A stretch of DNA of 46,459 bases from an uncultured bacterium (GTDB lineage Bacteria; Bacteroidota; Bacteroidia; Chitinophagales; CAIODY01), in NCBI GenBank assembly GCA_903857255.1, contig CAIODY010000118.1:1-46459 (forward strand), written 5' to 3'. The translations under genes were made by a program, and so were the position numbers. Shown here in pieces: positions 17,864 to 26,691 of this stretch. The first letter of the stretch is position 1. The number at the start of each line of letters is the position of its first letter. Under the pieces are notes generated by a model. The model had not been told where the DNA came from and did no database searches. It saw nothing but the letters and a program-made list of their open reading frames with translations.

Positions 17864-18622
17864 CTACCCCCACTTGTTTAATAATTTTTTCGCTTCCACA
17901 ATAATGCTGAAATCATCTTGTGTATTGGGTTTTGAAGCAATCACAATTTTTAATTCAGCCACAGCATCTGCAATTTTATTAGCGTCGTGTAACGATTTTG
18001 CTAAATCGAATTTGTACAATAAATAATCAGGACGAAGTGCGATTGCTTTTTGCAAAAACGTACACGATTTATTAATGTCAGCAGCTGGCAATCCACCGAA
18101 AAGCATATTCACAGCGGCTTTTTCCAAAAAATTCAAATTGTAAACTTCATAATTCCATTTGCCTAACAAATGATAACCGCCTGCATGATGAGGGTTAAGC
18201 TGAATACATTTATCGCCCAATTCTTTTATTTGCTTGCTCAATCTTACTTTTTCTTTTGAAGAAGAAATTAAAGCAATTCGCCCCAAAGCCACACCCATCA
18301 CATAATTCGCTTCTGCATCGTTCGGAAATAATTGCAATGCACGTTCAGCAAAAATTTTTGATGATTCATAATAGGCGTTCCGTTTCTCAACATTCGTTTG
18401 TCGATTACCTTCTTTATCAGCATAAAACGCAGCCAATGTAAGTGCCTCTACATTAGTATTGTCGGCTTGTACAGCCTTCACCAATATCGGATACGCATCT
18501 GTTTCCTTCATTTGTTTTATTAAATCTTTTGCTTGCGAAAGCAATTCAATTTGTGTTTGAGCAAATAGATTTGAACTGATGGAAAACAAAAAAGTGATGA
18601 ACAAAAACTTCAAATTTTTCAT
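17864..18622 (-). CDS. Exported TPR protein, unknown function
   Basis: 252 residues. A signal peptide (MKNLKFLFITFLFSISSNLFAQ) is followed by several tetratricopeptide-like helical pairs, for example NVEALTLAAFYADKEGN, AERALQLFPNDAEANYVMGV and CIQLNPHHAGGYHLLGKWNYE. Probably periplasmic or outer-membrane associated, a scaffold for protein-protein contact. The architecture resembles the RMD1/regulator of microtubule dynamics-like TPR proteins seen in Bacteroidota, but I am not certain of the family. Confidence 0.7.
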   Translation of the reverse strand: MKNLKFLFITFLFSISSNLFAQTQIELLSQAKDLIKQMKETDAYPILVKAVQADNTNVEALTLAAFYADKEGNRQTNVEKRNAYYESSKIFAERALQLFPNDAEANYVMGVALGRIALISSSKEKVRLSKQIKELGDKCIQLNPHHAGGYHLLGKWNYEVYNLNFLEKAAVNMLFGGLPAADINKSCTFLQKAIALRPDYLLYKFDLAKSLHDANKIADAVAELKIVIASKPNTQDDFSIIVEAKKLLNKWG

Positions 18623-18685
18623 AAATAAATTAGTGGAAATTTTAAAAATGTAACGCCTAAATTTACATCGTAAAATTACAACACA

Positions 18686-19045
18686 ATGAAAAAAGTGGTG
18701 GTTATTGGCGCATCAACCAATGTTGAACGATATTCAAACAAAGCCATAAAATTGTTGAGAGCTTACGGACATGATGTGGTTGGAGTGGGCTTAAAAACTG
18801 GAGTGGTGGCTGATGTTAAAATTCAAACTAATTTACCATTTGTCGAAAATACGGATACAGTTACTTTGTATGTTGGCAAAAAAAATCAGCCAGCTTTTTA
18901 TGATTATATTTTGCGATTAAAACCACAACGTGTGATTTTTAATCCAGGTGCTGAAAACGAAGAATTAGAAAATTTGTTAGCCAAAAATAATATTGCGTTT
19001 GAAGAAGCTTGCACGATGGTCATGCTTTCTACTGGGCAGTTTTAA
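18686..19045 (+). CDS. CoA-binding protein (YccU-like)
   Basis: 119 residues, a single Rossmann-type CoA_binding_2 domain. KKVVVIGASTNVERYSNKAIKLL is the nucleotide-binding strand-loop-helix, and VIFNPGAENEELENLL and FEEACTMVML are the later conserved strands. It is cytosolic, of unknown physiological role. It is followed by zapA after 12 nt, so the two are probably cotranscribed. Confidence 0.85.
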   Translation: MKKVVVIGASTNVERYSNKAIKLLRAYGHDVVGVGLKTGVVADVKIQTNLPFVENTDTVTLYVGKKNQPAFYDYILRLKPQRVIFNPGAENEELENLLAKNNIAFEEACTMVMLSTGQF

Positions 19046-19057
19046 CCAACTAATGCT

Positions 19058-19339
19058 ATGAGTGAATTGAAATTAATTGACGTAAAAATTGCTGATAGAA
19101 CTTATCCTTTGAAAATAAAATCGGCTGATGAAAATCGAGTGAAACAAGCTGCTGAAAAAATCAATCAGCAATTAAAGGAGCTTCGCGAAAAATACGACGC
19201 TCGTGATATGCAAGATTACTTAGCCATGATTTTGATGTTGCAATTAAATTCATCTGTTGCGCCTGAAATGCCTATCAGTATTGATTTTTCAGAACAATTA
19301 AAAGAAATAGAAAAACATTTATCAGCCATGTTGCGATAG
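19058..19339 (+). CDS. zapA: Cell division protein ZapA
   Basis: 93 residues. The N-terminal strand pair KLIDVKIADRTYPLKIKS followed by ADENRVKQAAEKINQQLKELREKYD matches the ZapA fold, with a helical coiled-coil C-terminus. ZapA binds FtsZ and bundles protofilaments at the division ring. In many Bacteroidota zapA sits beside pheT and rny; neither is in this window. Confidence 0.85.
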   Translation: MSELKLIDVKIADRTYPLKIKSADENRVKQAAEKINQQLKELREKYDARDMQDYLAMILMLQLNSSVAPEMPISIDFSEQLKEIEKHLSAMLR

Positions 19340-19346
19340 TTTTTTT

Positions 19347-20261
19347 CTAAAAAGTTAAATACGGTTCAATCTTTTTAGCTTCTTCTTCAGTAAACATTTT
19401 TGTCTTCATCAAATCATTCATAGATGAAAAATTACCATGATTTTTTCTGTAATTAAAAACGGCATTTGCTTTTTGATAATGCAAATAAGGATGTTTTTTT
19501 AACTCATCAATAGTTGCTGTATTTACATTTATTTTCTTTACAAAACTGTTGTCAACCCTCAATCTACTTACGTTTACAAGCAGCATCGAATCTTTAAATC
19601 CCCACACTTCTTTCAATTGTTCAACCGAAAAAAATCCACCTAACAGGTTTCTGTATTTAATAATTCTGTTCGCAGTTTTCATTCCAATCAAAGGCAACGA
19701 ATCAAATTGCAAACTATCGGCTGAATTAATTTCCACTATACTTTTTCTTCTCGGCACATAACCATTCGTTGTTGATGTCGAATTAGATTCAATGATTTTT
19801 TCTACTATATTAATTTGAATAAACGGTGCAATTTTTTCAAACCATTCCTCTTTCATTCCCCACACTTTTTTCAGGTCTTCGGGCTTTCTAAATTTGCCGC
19901 CTTTTTCTTGATAATGCGAAATGGTTTTGCAAAATTTTTCGGGCAACCCAATTTTTAGCCAATTATCAAATGAAAAACTATTAGGGTCGAAAGGCTTATC
20001 AATATTGATTTCTATTGTTTTTTGAGCATAATTTTTTTCGGAAATTGTTCCATTATCTTCATTTTCATCTGTTGTTTGTTTCGATGAAAAAGTAGTTTCA
20101 TTTTTTGCCTTTCGTTTTATTTCGTTGATGCCAACTGCATTATCAGTTGTTTCGAATTTTGGCAAAACAAAAAATTTGACAACAGCAATTATTAAGATAA
20201 TAGCAACCAACAATAGAATTGCATTTCTGTCTCTTTTGTTAAAATTAAAATAGTCGTCCAC
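19347..20261 (-). CDS. Membrane-anchored helix-hairpin-helix (ComEA-like) protein
   Basis: 304 residues from the GTG at 20261; a TTG at 20276 would add five residues. A short cytosolic segment precedes one transmembrane helix (AILLLVAIILIIAVVKFFVL). After a linker come at least three helix-hairpin-helix units: around SFDNWLKIGLPEKFCKTI, INSADSLQFDSLPLIGMKTANRIIKYR and VNTATIDELKKHPYLHYQKANAVFNYR. This is the ComEA/HHH_3 type that binds double-stranded DNA in competence proteins. The role in Bacteroidota is not settled. No other competence genes are nearby. Confidence 0.78.
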   Translation of the reverse strand: MDDYFNFNKRDRNAILLLVAIILIIAVVKFFVLPKFETTDNAVGINEIKRKAKNETTFSSKQTTDENEDNGTISEKNYAQKTIEINIDKPFDPNSFSFDNWLKIGLPEKFCKTISHYQEKGGKFRKPEDLKKVWGMKEEWFEKIAPFIQINIVEKIIESNSTSTTNGYVPRRKSIVEINSADSLQFDSLPLIGMKTANRIIKYRNLLGGFFSVEQLKEVWGFKDSMLLVNVSRLRVDNSFVKKINVNTATIDELKKHPYLHYQKANAVFNYRKNHGNFSSMNDLMKTKMFTEEEAKKIEPYLTF

Positions 20262-20318
20262 AATTTTTTTCTGCAATTAAAAAAAGAAAAAAATATTGAG
20301 GTAGGTGATAAATAGTGT

Positions 20319-20358
20319 AAAAAAAATAGGACAACCTTTTTTGGTTTGCCCTATTTTT
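20319..20358 (-). terminator. Terminator after the lipoprotein gene
   Basis: On the minus strand, GGGCAAACC and GGTTGTCC form an imperfect stem around a six-base A loop, followed by TA and a run of T. It lies about 20 nt after the stop of the minus-strand lipoprotein gene. Confidence 0.75.
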
Positions 20359-20377
20359 AAAATAATTTTTTAGTCGC

Positions 20378-20836
20378 TTAATCTTTTGCTGGAACCAAAG
20401 TCATGGTGACAGATTTTCCGCTCGGGTCCTTTTGTGTACTTACAAATTTATCATTAGAAAGTGTAACAATAGTCATCATTTCTTCTTTGCTTTCCTTGCC
20501 ATCTTTCATCTCTTTTGTAGTCAATGATTTGCCATCATCACTGATTTTAAATGTACCTTCTGATTTAGCAAAACCCATATCAACAGTGAATTTTCCTTCT
20601 TTTGTAAAAGTGAAAGATGATTTCTCAATCATTTGCGTCATCATAGCATTATACATGTTTCTTTGAGTAGTGTCCATCTGTGCAATCATACTGTCTTGCC
20701 CTGGCATTTCCATTTTTTCGAGCTTCCATTTTTTTGCAATCAACTCCATGTTTTTATTGCCACATGAAATAATTGCAAACACAAAAAATAATGCAATAGA
20801 AAAAATTAAAACTGATTTTGAAATTTGTTTGTTCAT
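20378..20836 (-). CDS. Lipocalin-like lipoprotein, unknown function
   Basis: 152 residues. The lipoprotein signal ends FAIISCGNKN, with the lipobox Cys at about residue 25. The mature part begins with KKWKLEKMEMPG and has a series of short beta strands (SFTFTKEGKFTVD, EGTFKISDDGKSLTTKE, KFVSTQKDPSG). This is the pattern of small Bacteroidota lipocalin-like lipoproteins. Outer-membrane or periplasmic; ligand unknown. It has its own terminator downstream and so is probably monocistronic. Confidence 0.7.
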   Translation of the reverse strand: MNKQISKSVLIFSIALFFVFAIISCGNKNMELIAKKWKLEKMEMPGQDSMIAQMDTTQRNMYNAMMTQMIEKSSFTFTKEGKFTVDMGFAKSEGTFKISDDGKSLTTKEMKDGKESKEEMMTIVTLSNDKFVSTQKDPSGKSVTMTLVPAKD

Positions 20837-20925
20837 AAAAAATTGTGGTGGGTTTGTTTATAGATTTCAAAGCAAGCAAACGAAATTCATCTTTCCAAGA
20901 AAGGGAAATTTATTTTATTCACACC

Positions 20926-22443
20926 TTATAAAGAATGGGAACTATTCAGTATTTCTTCCACAATTTTTCTATCGATGCTCAATCGTGGCACTTTGTGTTG
21001 TCCACCAATTTTGTCTTTTTGTTTTAACCAATTATAAAATGTGTCAGGCTTCAAAGCATGAATAATAGGCATTTGCAGCGCAATGTCTTTCTGACGTTTG
21101 GCTTCATAATCTGAATTTATTTTTTGCAAATGCTCATCCAAAATCTGAGTGAACTGTGAAATATCGGTGGGTTGTTTTTCAAATTCAATCAACCATTCAT
21201 GTCCACCTTTGTGTTGGTTGGTTAAAAAAATTGGCGCAGCCGTGTAATCTTTTATCACTGCATCAGTTGCCTTGCTAGCCACAGCCAGAGCCTCATCGGC
21301 ATTATGCACCATTAATTCTTCACCAAAAGCATTGATGTAATTTTTTGTTCTGCCAGCCACTTTTATTTTGAATGGATAAACAGAAGTGAATGTAATTGTA
21401 TCGCCAATTTTATAACGCCACAAGCCGCCATTGGTGCTAATGACGAGCGCATATACTTTTCCGATTTCCACTTCATTCAATTGCAAAGTGTTTGGATTTT
21501 CATCCTCCATATTTTCCAATGGAATGAATTCGTAGAAAATTCCGTAATCCAACATCAACAACATATCATCAGCATTGGGTTCAAACTGAATTCCAAAAAA
21601 TCCTTCCGAAGCATTATAGGTTTGATAATAATTCATCTGATTGCCTTGAATCAGTTGCTGGAAGTGGGTTTTGTAAGGTGTGAAACTTACGCCGCCATGA
21701 ATGTATAATTCTAAATTTGGAAAAACTTCCAACAAATTTTTCTTGCCTGTGCGTTCTAAAATTCTTTGAATCAGAACCAATGTCCAGGTCGGAACACCTG
21801 CAATGTGCGTAATATCTTGCGGCAGCACAGTGGCAATCATCATTTCAATTTTCTTTTCCCAATCATTCATCAATGCTACATCCAAATCGGGTGTTTGAAT
21901 TACGCTGCCGAGCCATGGCATATTTTGAATCAACACGGCTGATAAATCACCGAAACTTGCTTGTTCATTGAGTGGATTCATTTGATGTGAACCACCCATC
22001 ACCAAGCCTTTGCCGCTAAATATTTTTGTATCGGGATGGTTGTTGCAATAAATCGTGAGTACATCTTTTCCGCCTTTGTAATGGCAATCATCCATTGATT
22101 CTTGTGAGATGGGAATGAACTTGCTTTTATCGCTGGTGGTGCCGCTTGATTTGGCAAACCAAATAATATCGCTATGCCACAACAAATTTTGTTCGCCTTG
22201 CATCGTGCGCTGAATATAGGGTTTCAGCGATTCATAATCTTGCAGTGGAACTCGTTTTTTAAAATCTTCTATCGATTCAATTTCATCATAATGAAATTTT
22301 TCGCCCCATTCTGTTGTAGCTGCCAATGAAATTAAATTGCCCAACACCTGTTCCTGACATTCCAAAGGCTCGTCCATAAATCGTTGTATTTGGTCGAGCC
22401 GCTGTTTGAAAAACCAAGAAATAATGGAGTTGAAAAATGACAA
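20926..22443 (-). CDS. GH3 auxin-responsive promoter-family protein (acyl-adenylate/amide synthetase fold)
   Basis: 505 residues. The protein aligns by motif to the GH3 family. KSSGTTSDKSKFIPIS (about residues 92-107) is the adenylate-forming P-loop, YNASEGFFG is the ATP/AMP motif, and GLWRYKIGDTITFTS is the later conserved segment. Plant GH3 enzymes conjugate amino acids to hormones. The bacterial members are widespread in Bacteroidota, and their substrate is not known. It stands alone, with a 320-nt gene-free region upstream. Confidence 0.88.
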   Translation of the reverse strand: MSFFNSIISWFFKQRLDQIQRFMDEPLECQEQVLGNLISLAATTEWGEKFHYDEIESIEDFKKRVPLQDYESLKPYIQRTMQGEQNLLWHSDIIWFAKSSGTTSDKSKFIPISQESMDDCHYKGGKDVLTIYCNNHPDTKIFSGKGLVMGGSHQMNPLNEQASFGDLSAVLIQNMPWLGSVIQTPDLDVALMNDWEKKIEMMIATVLPQDITHIAGVPTWTLVLIQRILERTGKKNLLEVFPNLELYIHGGVSFTPYKTHFQQLIQGNQMNYYQTYNASEGFFGIQFEPNADDMLLMLDYGIFYEFIPLENMEDENPNTLQLNEVEIGKVYALVISTNGGLWRYKIGDTITFTSVYPFKIKVAGRTKNYINAFGEELMVHNADEALAVASKATDAVIKDYTAAPIFLTNQHKGGHEWLIEFEKQPTDISQFTQILDEHLQKINSDYEAKRQKDIALQMPIIHALKPDTFYNWLKQKDKIGGQHKVPRLSIDRKIVEEILNSSHSL

Positions 22444-22764
22444 GGTAAATGCGGAATTTGCTGCAAATCTATTTGAAGTTTGTTATTATTTTTTAAAAAA
22501 CTACACCAGTACGAAGCAATCCAAACATTTATTTCCCCAATCTTATCACGAATTGACTCGTACCTAAACCTTTTCGGTAGCAGCCGCAGCCTCATCGGTA
22601 CGTACTGATAGCTTAACGGCTACTGCCAAAACCATTTGGGCTGAAGTCTAAAGTGATAGACAGCAACCCGAAACGCATGGCTAAAGCCACAGTTGTTTGG
22701 GTTAATGCCAAAATAGATAGGCTACAAAAAACACTGTTTTTCCTTAGCTTAATTTACCTTTTAG
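22444..22764. repeat. Gene-free stretch with degenerate GGCTAAAGCC-type repeats
   Basis: No plausible gene. It holds four related quasi-palindromic units: GGCTACTGCC (22618), GGGCTGAAGTC (22638), GGCTAAAGCC (22679) and GGGTTAATGCC (22699). They are joined by GC-richer spacers than the surroundings. Such units are known as dispersed repeats in Bacteroidota. The upstream region of the GH3 gene (about 22444-22560) shows nothing I can name. Confidence 0.45.
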
Positions 22765-24507
22765 TTATTCCTTTACAAATTTCCCATTGCTTTCCTTGCC
22801 GTTTATATCAGTGGCTTTGAGGAAGTAGATGCCTGAAGGATAGTAGTAAGTATTCAGTCGTAAGTCATAAGTGGAAAGTGGGGTAATGATTACCTTCATT
22901 GTTTGTCCTACCACATTGGTAACTTCTATTGTATTGACTAATGACTTATGACTAATGACTATTGACTCATTAGCTGGATTTGGATATATCATTAATTGTT
23001 CCTCATTCATCGTTGCTGAAATACCAGTTGTAATCACAATTGGCGCATAATCATTTTGATTTTCCACAGCACCAATATCTACTCGATTGTTAAAAATTCG
23101 TGGTTGATTATAAAAATCTGTTTCGCCAGCCAGTACGGTGAAAGCTGCATCGCCGCTATCTTTTGCCAAGCTGTTGTTGTAGATATGAAAATCAGGAACT
23201 GAATCGTAAGGATGCACAAATGATGGGTCGGCATAATAACTATGCAAATCAACATTGCTGATGAGCTTGTAATAACCAAAGCTGTAATTGCCACCATTAC
23301 CATCCCACGAAAAATTCAGGTTCGATGGATTGATAAACGGCGAACAGTATAAATTATAGTCCATCGCATTGTGCTGAAAACCTACACCATAAAACCATGC
23401 ATAAACAAGTTGGTTGCTGTTGTTGAAATAGAAAATATTGTTGTTGATAGTGGAGCTATCAAACGGAAATAAAACAATTTCATCGCCATTATTCAAGGCA
23501 TTGTTTTCATAAAAAGTGTTGTGATGAATATTGCAATAATGAATTCTGCCAGTGCTGTTGGTGTAGTTGTAAACACCCATTGCCAGCCCTTCCTGATAAT
23601 TTTGATAAACTAAATTTTCTCTGAAAATTATTCCATCAGTTCGTGCAAAGTTGGAGTAAGCCGTAATGTTTATTCCCACATCGCAATGATGAATTTTGTT
23701 TTTTTCAATCAAGCAATTTCTTGCGCCGCTGATTAAAATTCCTTGCCGGTAATTGCCTGGCGATTGATTGTAAATATCATGGATTTCATTTTTCAACACA
23801 TGAATATCATGCACAAAATCAAACACCGAACGGCTGGTACTATCACTGCCAACCAAAGCAATAGCTTGCGATGTGATGTGGTGAAATAAATTGTTTGAAA
23901 TAGTGCATTGGTAAACATTGCCAGCCATACCAATGCCTTGATTCATTTTGAAATTGCTGCTGCCAAATGTACAGCTATCAATGGTTACATCGTGCAAACC
24001 AGCACTGGTGGTATCGTTGCCATACACTGCAATACCCGTTGAATTGTTATTGAGCAATTGTGTAAATGTGCATTGTTTGATTTCTACAAACTGCGATTTG
24101 TTGCCAATGATTAATGCTGGCGACCAAGCTGCTGTTGTACTATCGTGATAAGAGAAATGAATGCCTTTTAGTTTGATGTAAGCTGCGCCATAAATCAACC
24201 ACATTCCCCAACCCGAAGTGCCTGCACCTTCCAATGTTACGGTATCATTTTGATAATTCTGAAACGTGATATAATTATTGGGCAAGCCAGTTACCAAATT
24301 GGTTACATGCTCATTATAAGTGCCTTTCAAAATGTTTATGGTTGAACCAGCCGCTGCCGATGTAGCAGCTTTTTGAATGGTTTTCCAAGCGGTGCTAATA
24401 GATGTTCCATTGTTGGTATCATTACCCGAAGTGCTTACATAGTAAGTGGTTTGAGCCGATGCGATAATTGAAAACAAGAAACAGAAAATGAAATAAACAG
24501 CTTTCAT
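22765..24507 (-). CDS. Right-handed beta-helix protein with T9SS sorting domain
   Basis: 580 residues from the ATG at 24507; a TTG three codons upstream is less likely. A signal peptide ends IIASAQTT. The mature start TTYYVSTSGNDTNNGTS...AWKTIQKA is typical of DUF1565/pectate-lyase-like parallel beta-helix proteins. Many short strand repeats follow up to about residue 480 (CLIEKNKIHHCDVGINIT and similar). The end is a type A Por sorting domain (LMIYPNPANESIVIS...YPSGIYFLKA). Probably a surface or secreted carbohydrate-active or adhesive protein. The catalytic residues of lyases cannot be assigned. Two stretches of the sorting domain are encoded by repeat-like DNA. Confidence 0.82.
   Translation of the reverse strand: MKAVYFIFCFLFSIIASAQTTYYVSTSGNDTNNGTSISTAWKTIQKAATSAAAGSTINILKGTYNEHVTNLVTGLPNNYITFQNYQNDTVTLEGAGTSGWGMWLIYGAAYIKLKGIHFSYHDSTTAAWSPALIIGNKSQFVEIKQCTFTQLLNNNSTGIAVYGNDTTSAGLHDVTIDSCTFGSSNFKMNQGIGMAGNVYQCTISNNLFHHITSQAIALVGSDSTSRSVFDFVHDIHVLKNEIHDIYNQSPGNYRQGILISGARNCLIEKNKIHHCDVGINITAYSNFARTDGIIFRENLVYQNYQEGLAMGVYNYTNSTGRIHYCNIHHNTFYENNALNNGDEIVLFPFDSSTINNNIFYFNNSNQLVYAWFYGVGFQHNAMDYNLYCSPFINPSNLNFSWDGNGGNYSFGYYKLISNVDLHSYYADPSFVHPYDSVPDFHIYNNSLAKDSGDAAFTVLAGETDFYNQPRIFNNRVDIGAVENQNDYAPIVITTGISATMNEEQLMIYPNPANESIVISHKSLVNTIEVTNVVGQTMKVIITPLSTYDLRLNTYYYPSGIYFLKATDINGKESNGKFVKE
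22846..22971. repeat. AGTCATTAGTCATAAGTC-type repeats inside the sorting-domain coding region
   Basis: Two blocks, about 22846-22880 and 22932-22971, are built from short variants of AGTCATAAGT / GACTTATGACTAATGACT in opposite orientation. Both are read in frame in the sorting domain (STYDLRLNTYY and ESIVISHKSLVN). Words of this type are usually intergenic. Confidence 0.5.
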
Positions 24508-24565
24508 AGCTAACAAATTATTTCATTAAAGTTAAAACAAAAAAAATAAAAAGAGGAGTGAAAAA

Positions 24566-24856
24566 CTATTGCGCTTCTTCGTCTTTCTCCACTTTTAGCG
24601 AAGTAACTTTTTTGTAGAGTGATTGTAGCTCATCTGAAAATTCAATATCAGTCATGTTCACGGTGTTGATGATATCAATGAGGCAATTGATTTTATTTTC
24701 GAGCGTATAAAATTTATTGATAACTACAATTCTTTTATCTTCGAGCAAGCAATGCCCTGCGCTGAAATTTCCTTTTTCGTAGCGAACAATATATCGGGCT
24801 TCTTCAAAAATGCCTTCTAATTTTTTTAGGGTGTTTTGGTTGTATTTAAAACTCAT
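24566..24856 (-). CDS. Conserved small protein of unknown function
   Basis: 96 residues, no signal peptide or membrane helix. It resembles a small protein I recall as conserved in Bacteroidota: FKYNQNTLKKLEGIFEEARYIVRYEKGNFSAGHCLLEDKRIVVINKFYTLENKINCLIDI. It mixes beta strands with two helices and ends in a charged tail. Cytosolic; function unknown. It is divergent from the outer-membrane barrel gene and close to lptB. Confidence 0.7.
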   Translation of the reverse strand: MSFKYNQNTLKKLEGIFEEARYIVRYEKGNFSAGHCLLEDKRIVVINKFYTLENKINCLIDIINTVNMTDIEFSDELQSLYKKVTSLKVEKDEEAQ

Positions 24857-24919
24857 TTGAAATTGACAATAGTTTGATGGTTGATTTTTCAGTATTTTTA
24901 CGCCACAAATAAAGCTGTA

Positions 24920-25564
24920 ATGAAGAAGATTATACTCATCATGTTATGCACATTTCCACTTTTCACTTTTGCTCAAAGTGAAAAGAAAAATTTCTTTGAA
25001 GGTGGATTGTTGTTAGGTTTAAATCCATCACAAGTAGATGGTGATGCACTTTATGGATTTCACAAGTTAGGCTTAAATGCTGGTGCTTACGGCGCATTTC
25101 CACTTTATCAGCATGCGTTATATTTCAATTTTGAGTTGTTGTATTCAGAAAAAGGAAGTAAAAGTGCTTATGCTGAAATTAATGGCGACCCTAATCAAAG
25201 TTATACTTTGCAATTGCGTTATGCTGATATTCCGATGTATTTACAATATCGTGATAAAGATGGCAAAACCAGATGGGGATTGGGTTTGAGCTATGGTAGA
25301 TTATTTAGTGCCAATGAAACGATTGATTTTTTAGCAGACCCAGATGTGTTGAATGAGTACAAAAAACGTGATGTTTGTTGGTTAGCCGATTTTCAATTTT
25401 TTGCTACCAAACACATTGGTTTTAATATTCGCTACTCTTATTCGTTGCTATATATTCGGAACTTTGTGGGTTGGCAGTACAATGGTTCTTTCTCTTTAAA
25501 TCCGCCTTATGGCACTAATCAGTATAACAATTTCTTGACAACAAGAATTGTTTATACTTTCTAA
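24920..25564 (+). CDS. Outer-membrane beta-barrel protein (PorT-like)
   Basis: 214 residues from the ATG at 24920 (an upstream ATG at 24881 would precede the signal peptide with a poor sequence). The signal peptide [19 protein letters not shown] is followed by alternating hydrophobic strands, such as [32 protein letters not shown] and [14 protein letters not shown], ending with aromatic F. This is the outer-membrane barrel domain 2/PorT family pattern. Substrate or partner unknown. Its stop overlaps the stop of lptB by 4 nt in convergent orientation. Confidence 0.78.
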   Translation: MKKIILIMLCTFPLFTFAQSEKKNFFEGGLLLGLNPSQVDGDALYGFHKLGLNAGAYGAFPLYQHALYFNFELLYSEKGSKSAYAEINGDPNQSYTLQLRYADIPMYLQYRDKDGKTRWGLGLSYGRLFSANETIDFLADPDVLNEYKKRDVCWLADFQFFATKHIGFNIRYSYSLLYIRNFVGWQYNGSFSLNPPYGTNQYNNFLTTRIVYTF

Positions 25565-26307
25565 TCAGTTACTTCTGTTTTCTTTTTTTTGAGTTCAAAA
25601 TTTTTACCGAGATAAACTTTTCTAACTACTTCATCGGCTGCTAACTCTTCGGCAGAGCCTTGTTTCAGTATTTTTCCTTCAAACAATAAATAAGCTCGGT
25701 TAGTAATGGACAATGTTTCTTGCACATTGTGGTCGGTAATTAAAACGCCAATGCCCTTATTGGTCAGCTTTTCAACAATTTGTTGAATGTCTTCTACTGC
25801 AATTGGGTCAATGCCTGCAAAAGGTTCATCGAGCAAAATAAATTTTGGATTTACTGCCAAAGCCCTTGCAATCTCAGTTCTCCGGCGTTCGCCACCGCTT
25901 AATACATTACCAGTATTTTTACGAACATGAGTTAATCGAAATTCATTTAATAATTCTTCCAGCTTTTCCTTTTGTTCCGATTTATTTAGTTCGGTCATTT
26001 GCAAAATCGCCATCACATTATCTTCAACAGATAATTTTCGAAATACTGATGCTTCTTGTGGTAAATAACCAATGCCCAATTGTGCTCGTTTATACATGGG
26101 CATCTTTGTAATGTCCATATCATCAAGCATTACAGTGCCTTCATCGGGTTTCACCAACCCAACTGTCATATAAAATGTAGTTGTTTTTCCAGCGCCATTT
26201 GGTCCTAACAAACCAACTATTTCACCTTGATTTACTTCCACCGAAACATCATTCACCACTTTGCGTTGGCGATAAGTTTTCATTAAATTGTGTGTATGTA
26301 AAAGCAT
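25561..26307 (-). CDS. lptB: LPS export ABC transporter ATP-binding protein LptB
   Basis: 248 residues. Walker [10 protein letters not shown] (about 35-43), Q-loop LPQEASVF, signature [15 protein letters not shown], Walker [15 protein letters not shown] and the H-loop LITDHN are all intact. The [16 protein letters not shown] segment and overall length are typical of LptB, which powers LPS extraction by LptFG at the inner membrane. The tRNAs upstream on the same strand have their own terminator, so lptB probably has its own promoter in the 26308-26346 gap. Confidence 0.95.
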   Translation of the reverse strand: MLLHTHNLMKTYRQRKVVNDVSVEVNQGEIVGLLGPNGAGKTTTFYMTVGLVKPDEGTVMLDDMDITKMPMYKRAQLGIGYLPQEASVFRKLSVEDNVMAILQMTELNKSEQKEKLEELLNEFRLTHVRKNTGNVLSGGERRRTEIARALAVNPKFILLDEPFAGIDPIAVEDIQQIVEKLTNKGIGVLITDHNVQETLSITNRAYLLFEGKILKQGSAEELAADEVVRKVYLGKNFELKKKKTEVTD

Positions 26308-26346
26308 AATGAGTTACAAATGAACTAAACATTTTTCATTTAAACG

Positions 26347-26382
26347 AAAAAAGCGACTTTCAATTAACTTGAAAATCGCTTC
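26347..26382 (-). terminator. Terminator after the tRNA pair
   Basis: On the minus strand AGCGA-TTTTCAA pairs with TTGAAAG-TCGCT around a short loop, followed by a T run. It lies just 3' of tRNA-Val and would end the tRNA-Glu/tRNA-Val transcript before lptB. Confidence 0.8.
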
Positions 26383-26392
26383 TCTTTTTTTG

Positions 26393-26467
26393 TGGGAGCT
26401 ACTGGGTTCGAACCAGTGACCCTCTGCTTGTAAGGCAGATGCTCTGAACCAGCTGAGCTAAGCTCCC
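26393..26467 (-). tRNA. tRNA-Val (UAC)
   Basis: 75 nt on the minus strand. The acceptor GGGAGCT pairs with AGCTCCC, with A as discriminator. D-arm GCTC/GAGC, anticodon stem TCTGC/GCAGA with loop CTTACAA (anticodon TAC), and T-arm with TTCGAAC are all complete. The CCA end is not encoded. Confidence 0.97.
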
Positions 26468-26515
26468 ATTCTTGGGTTGCAAAAGTAAAATCAAATCGCT
26501 TTTGCAATTTTTTCG

Positions 26516-26587
26516 TACCACGTACGGGAGTCGAACCCGTCATTCCTCCGTGAAAGGGAGGCGTCTTAGCCGATTGACCAACGCGGC
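26516..26587 (-). tRNA. tRNA-Glu (UUC)
   Basis: 72 nt on the minus strand. The anticodon loop CTTTCAC (anticodon TTC) sits in stem CCTCC/GGAGG, with T-loop TTCGACT. The acceptor GCCGCGT pairs with ACGTGGT and uses two G-U pairs, one at position 1:72. CCA is not encoded. It lies 48 nt upstream of tRNA-Val, probably in the same transcript. Confidence 0.95.
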
Positions 26588-26663
26588 ATTTTTTTTAGGA
26601 CTGCAAAGGTAATTGTTGATTTTTATTTTCACAACTTTTATGAAAATATTTTTAGTCAAAGCC

Positions 26664-26671
26664 TACTTTTG
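26664..26671 (+). promoter_or_regulatory. -7 box upstream of purT
   Basis: TACTTTTG is an exact TAnnTTTG match, 20 nt before the purT ATG. No clear -33 TTG at 17-23 nt. Confidence 0.5.
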
Positions 26672-26691
26672 CTTTTATTAAATAAAAAATA

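Noticed and set aside
22332-22595. Minus-strand open frame of 87 codons upstream of the GH3 gene
   Set aside because: It overlaps the GH3 start, has an unnatural composition and includes repeat DNA.
22765-24507. A tandem-repeat adhesin or novel polysaccharide lyase
   Set aside because: The repeats are the irregular rungs of a generic parallel beta-helix; no catalytic residues can be assigned from sequence.
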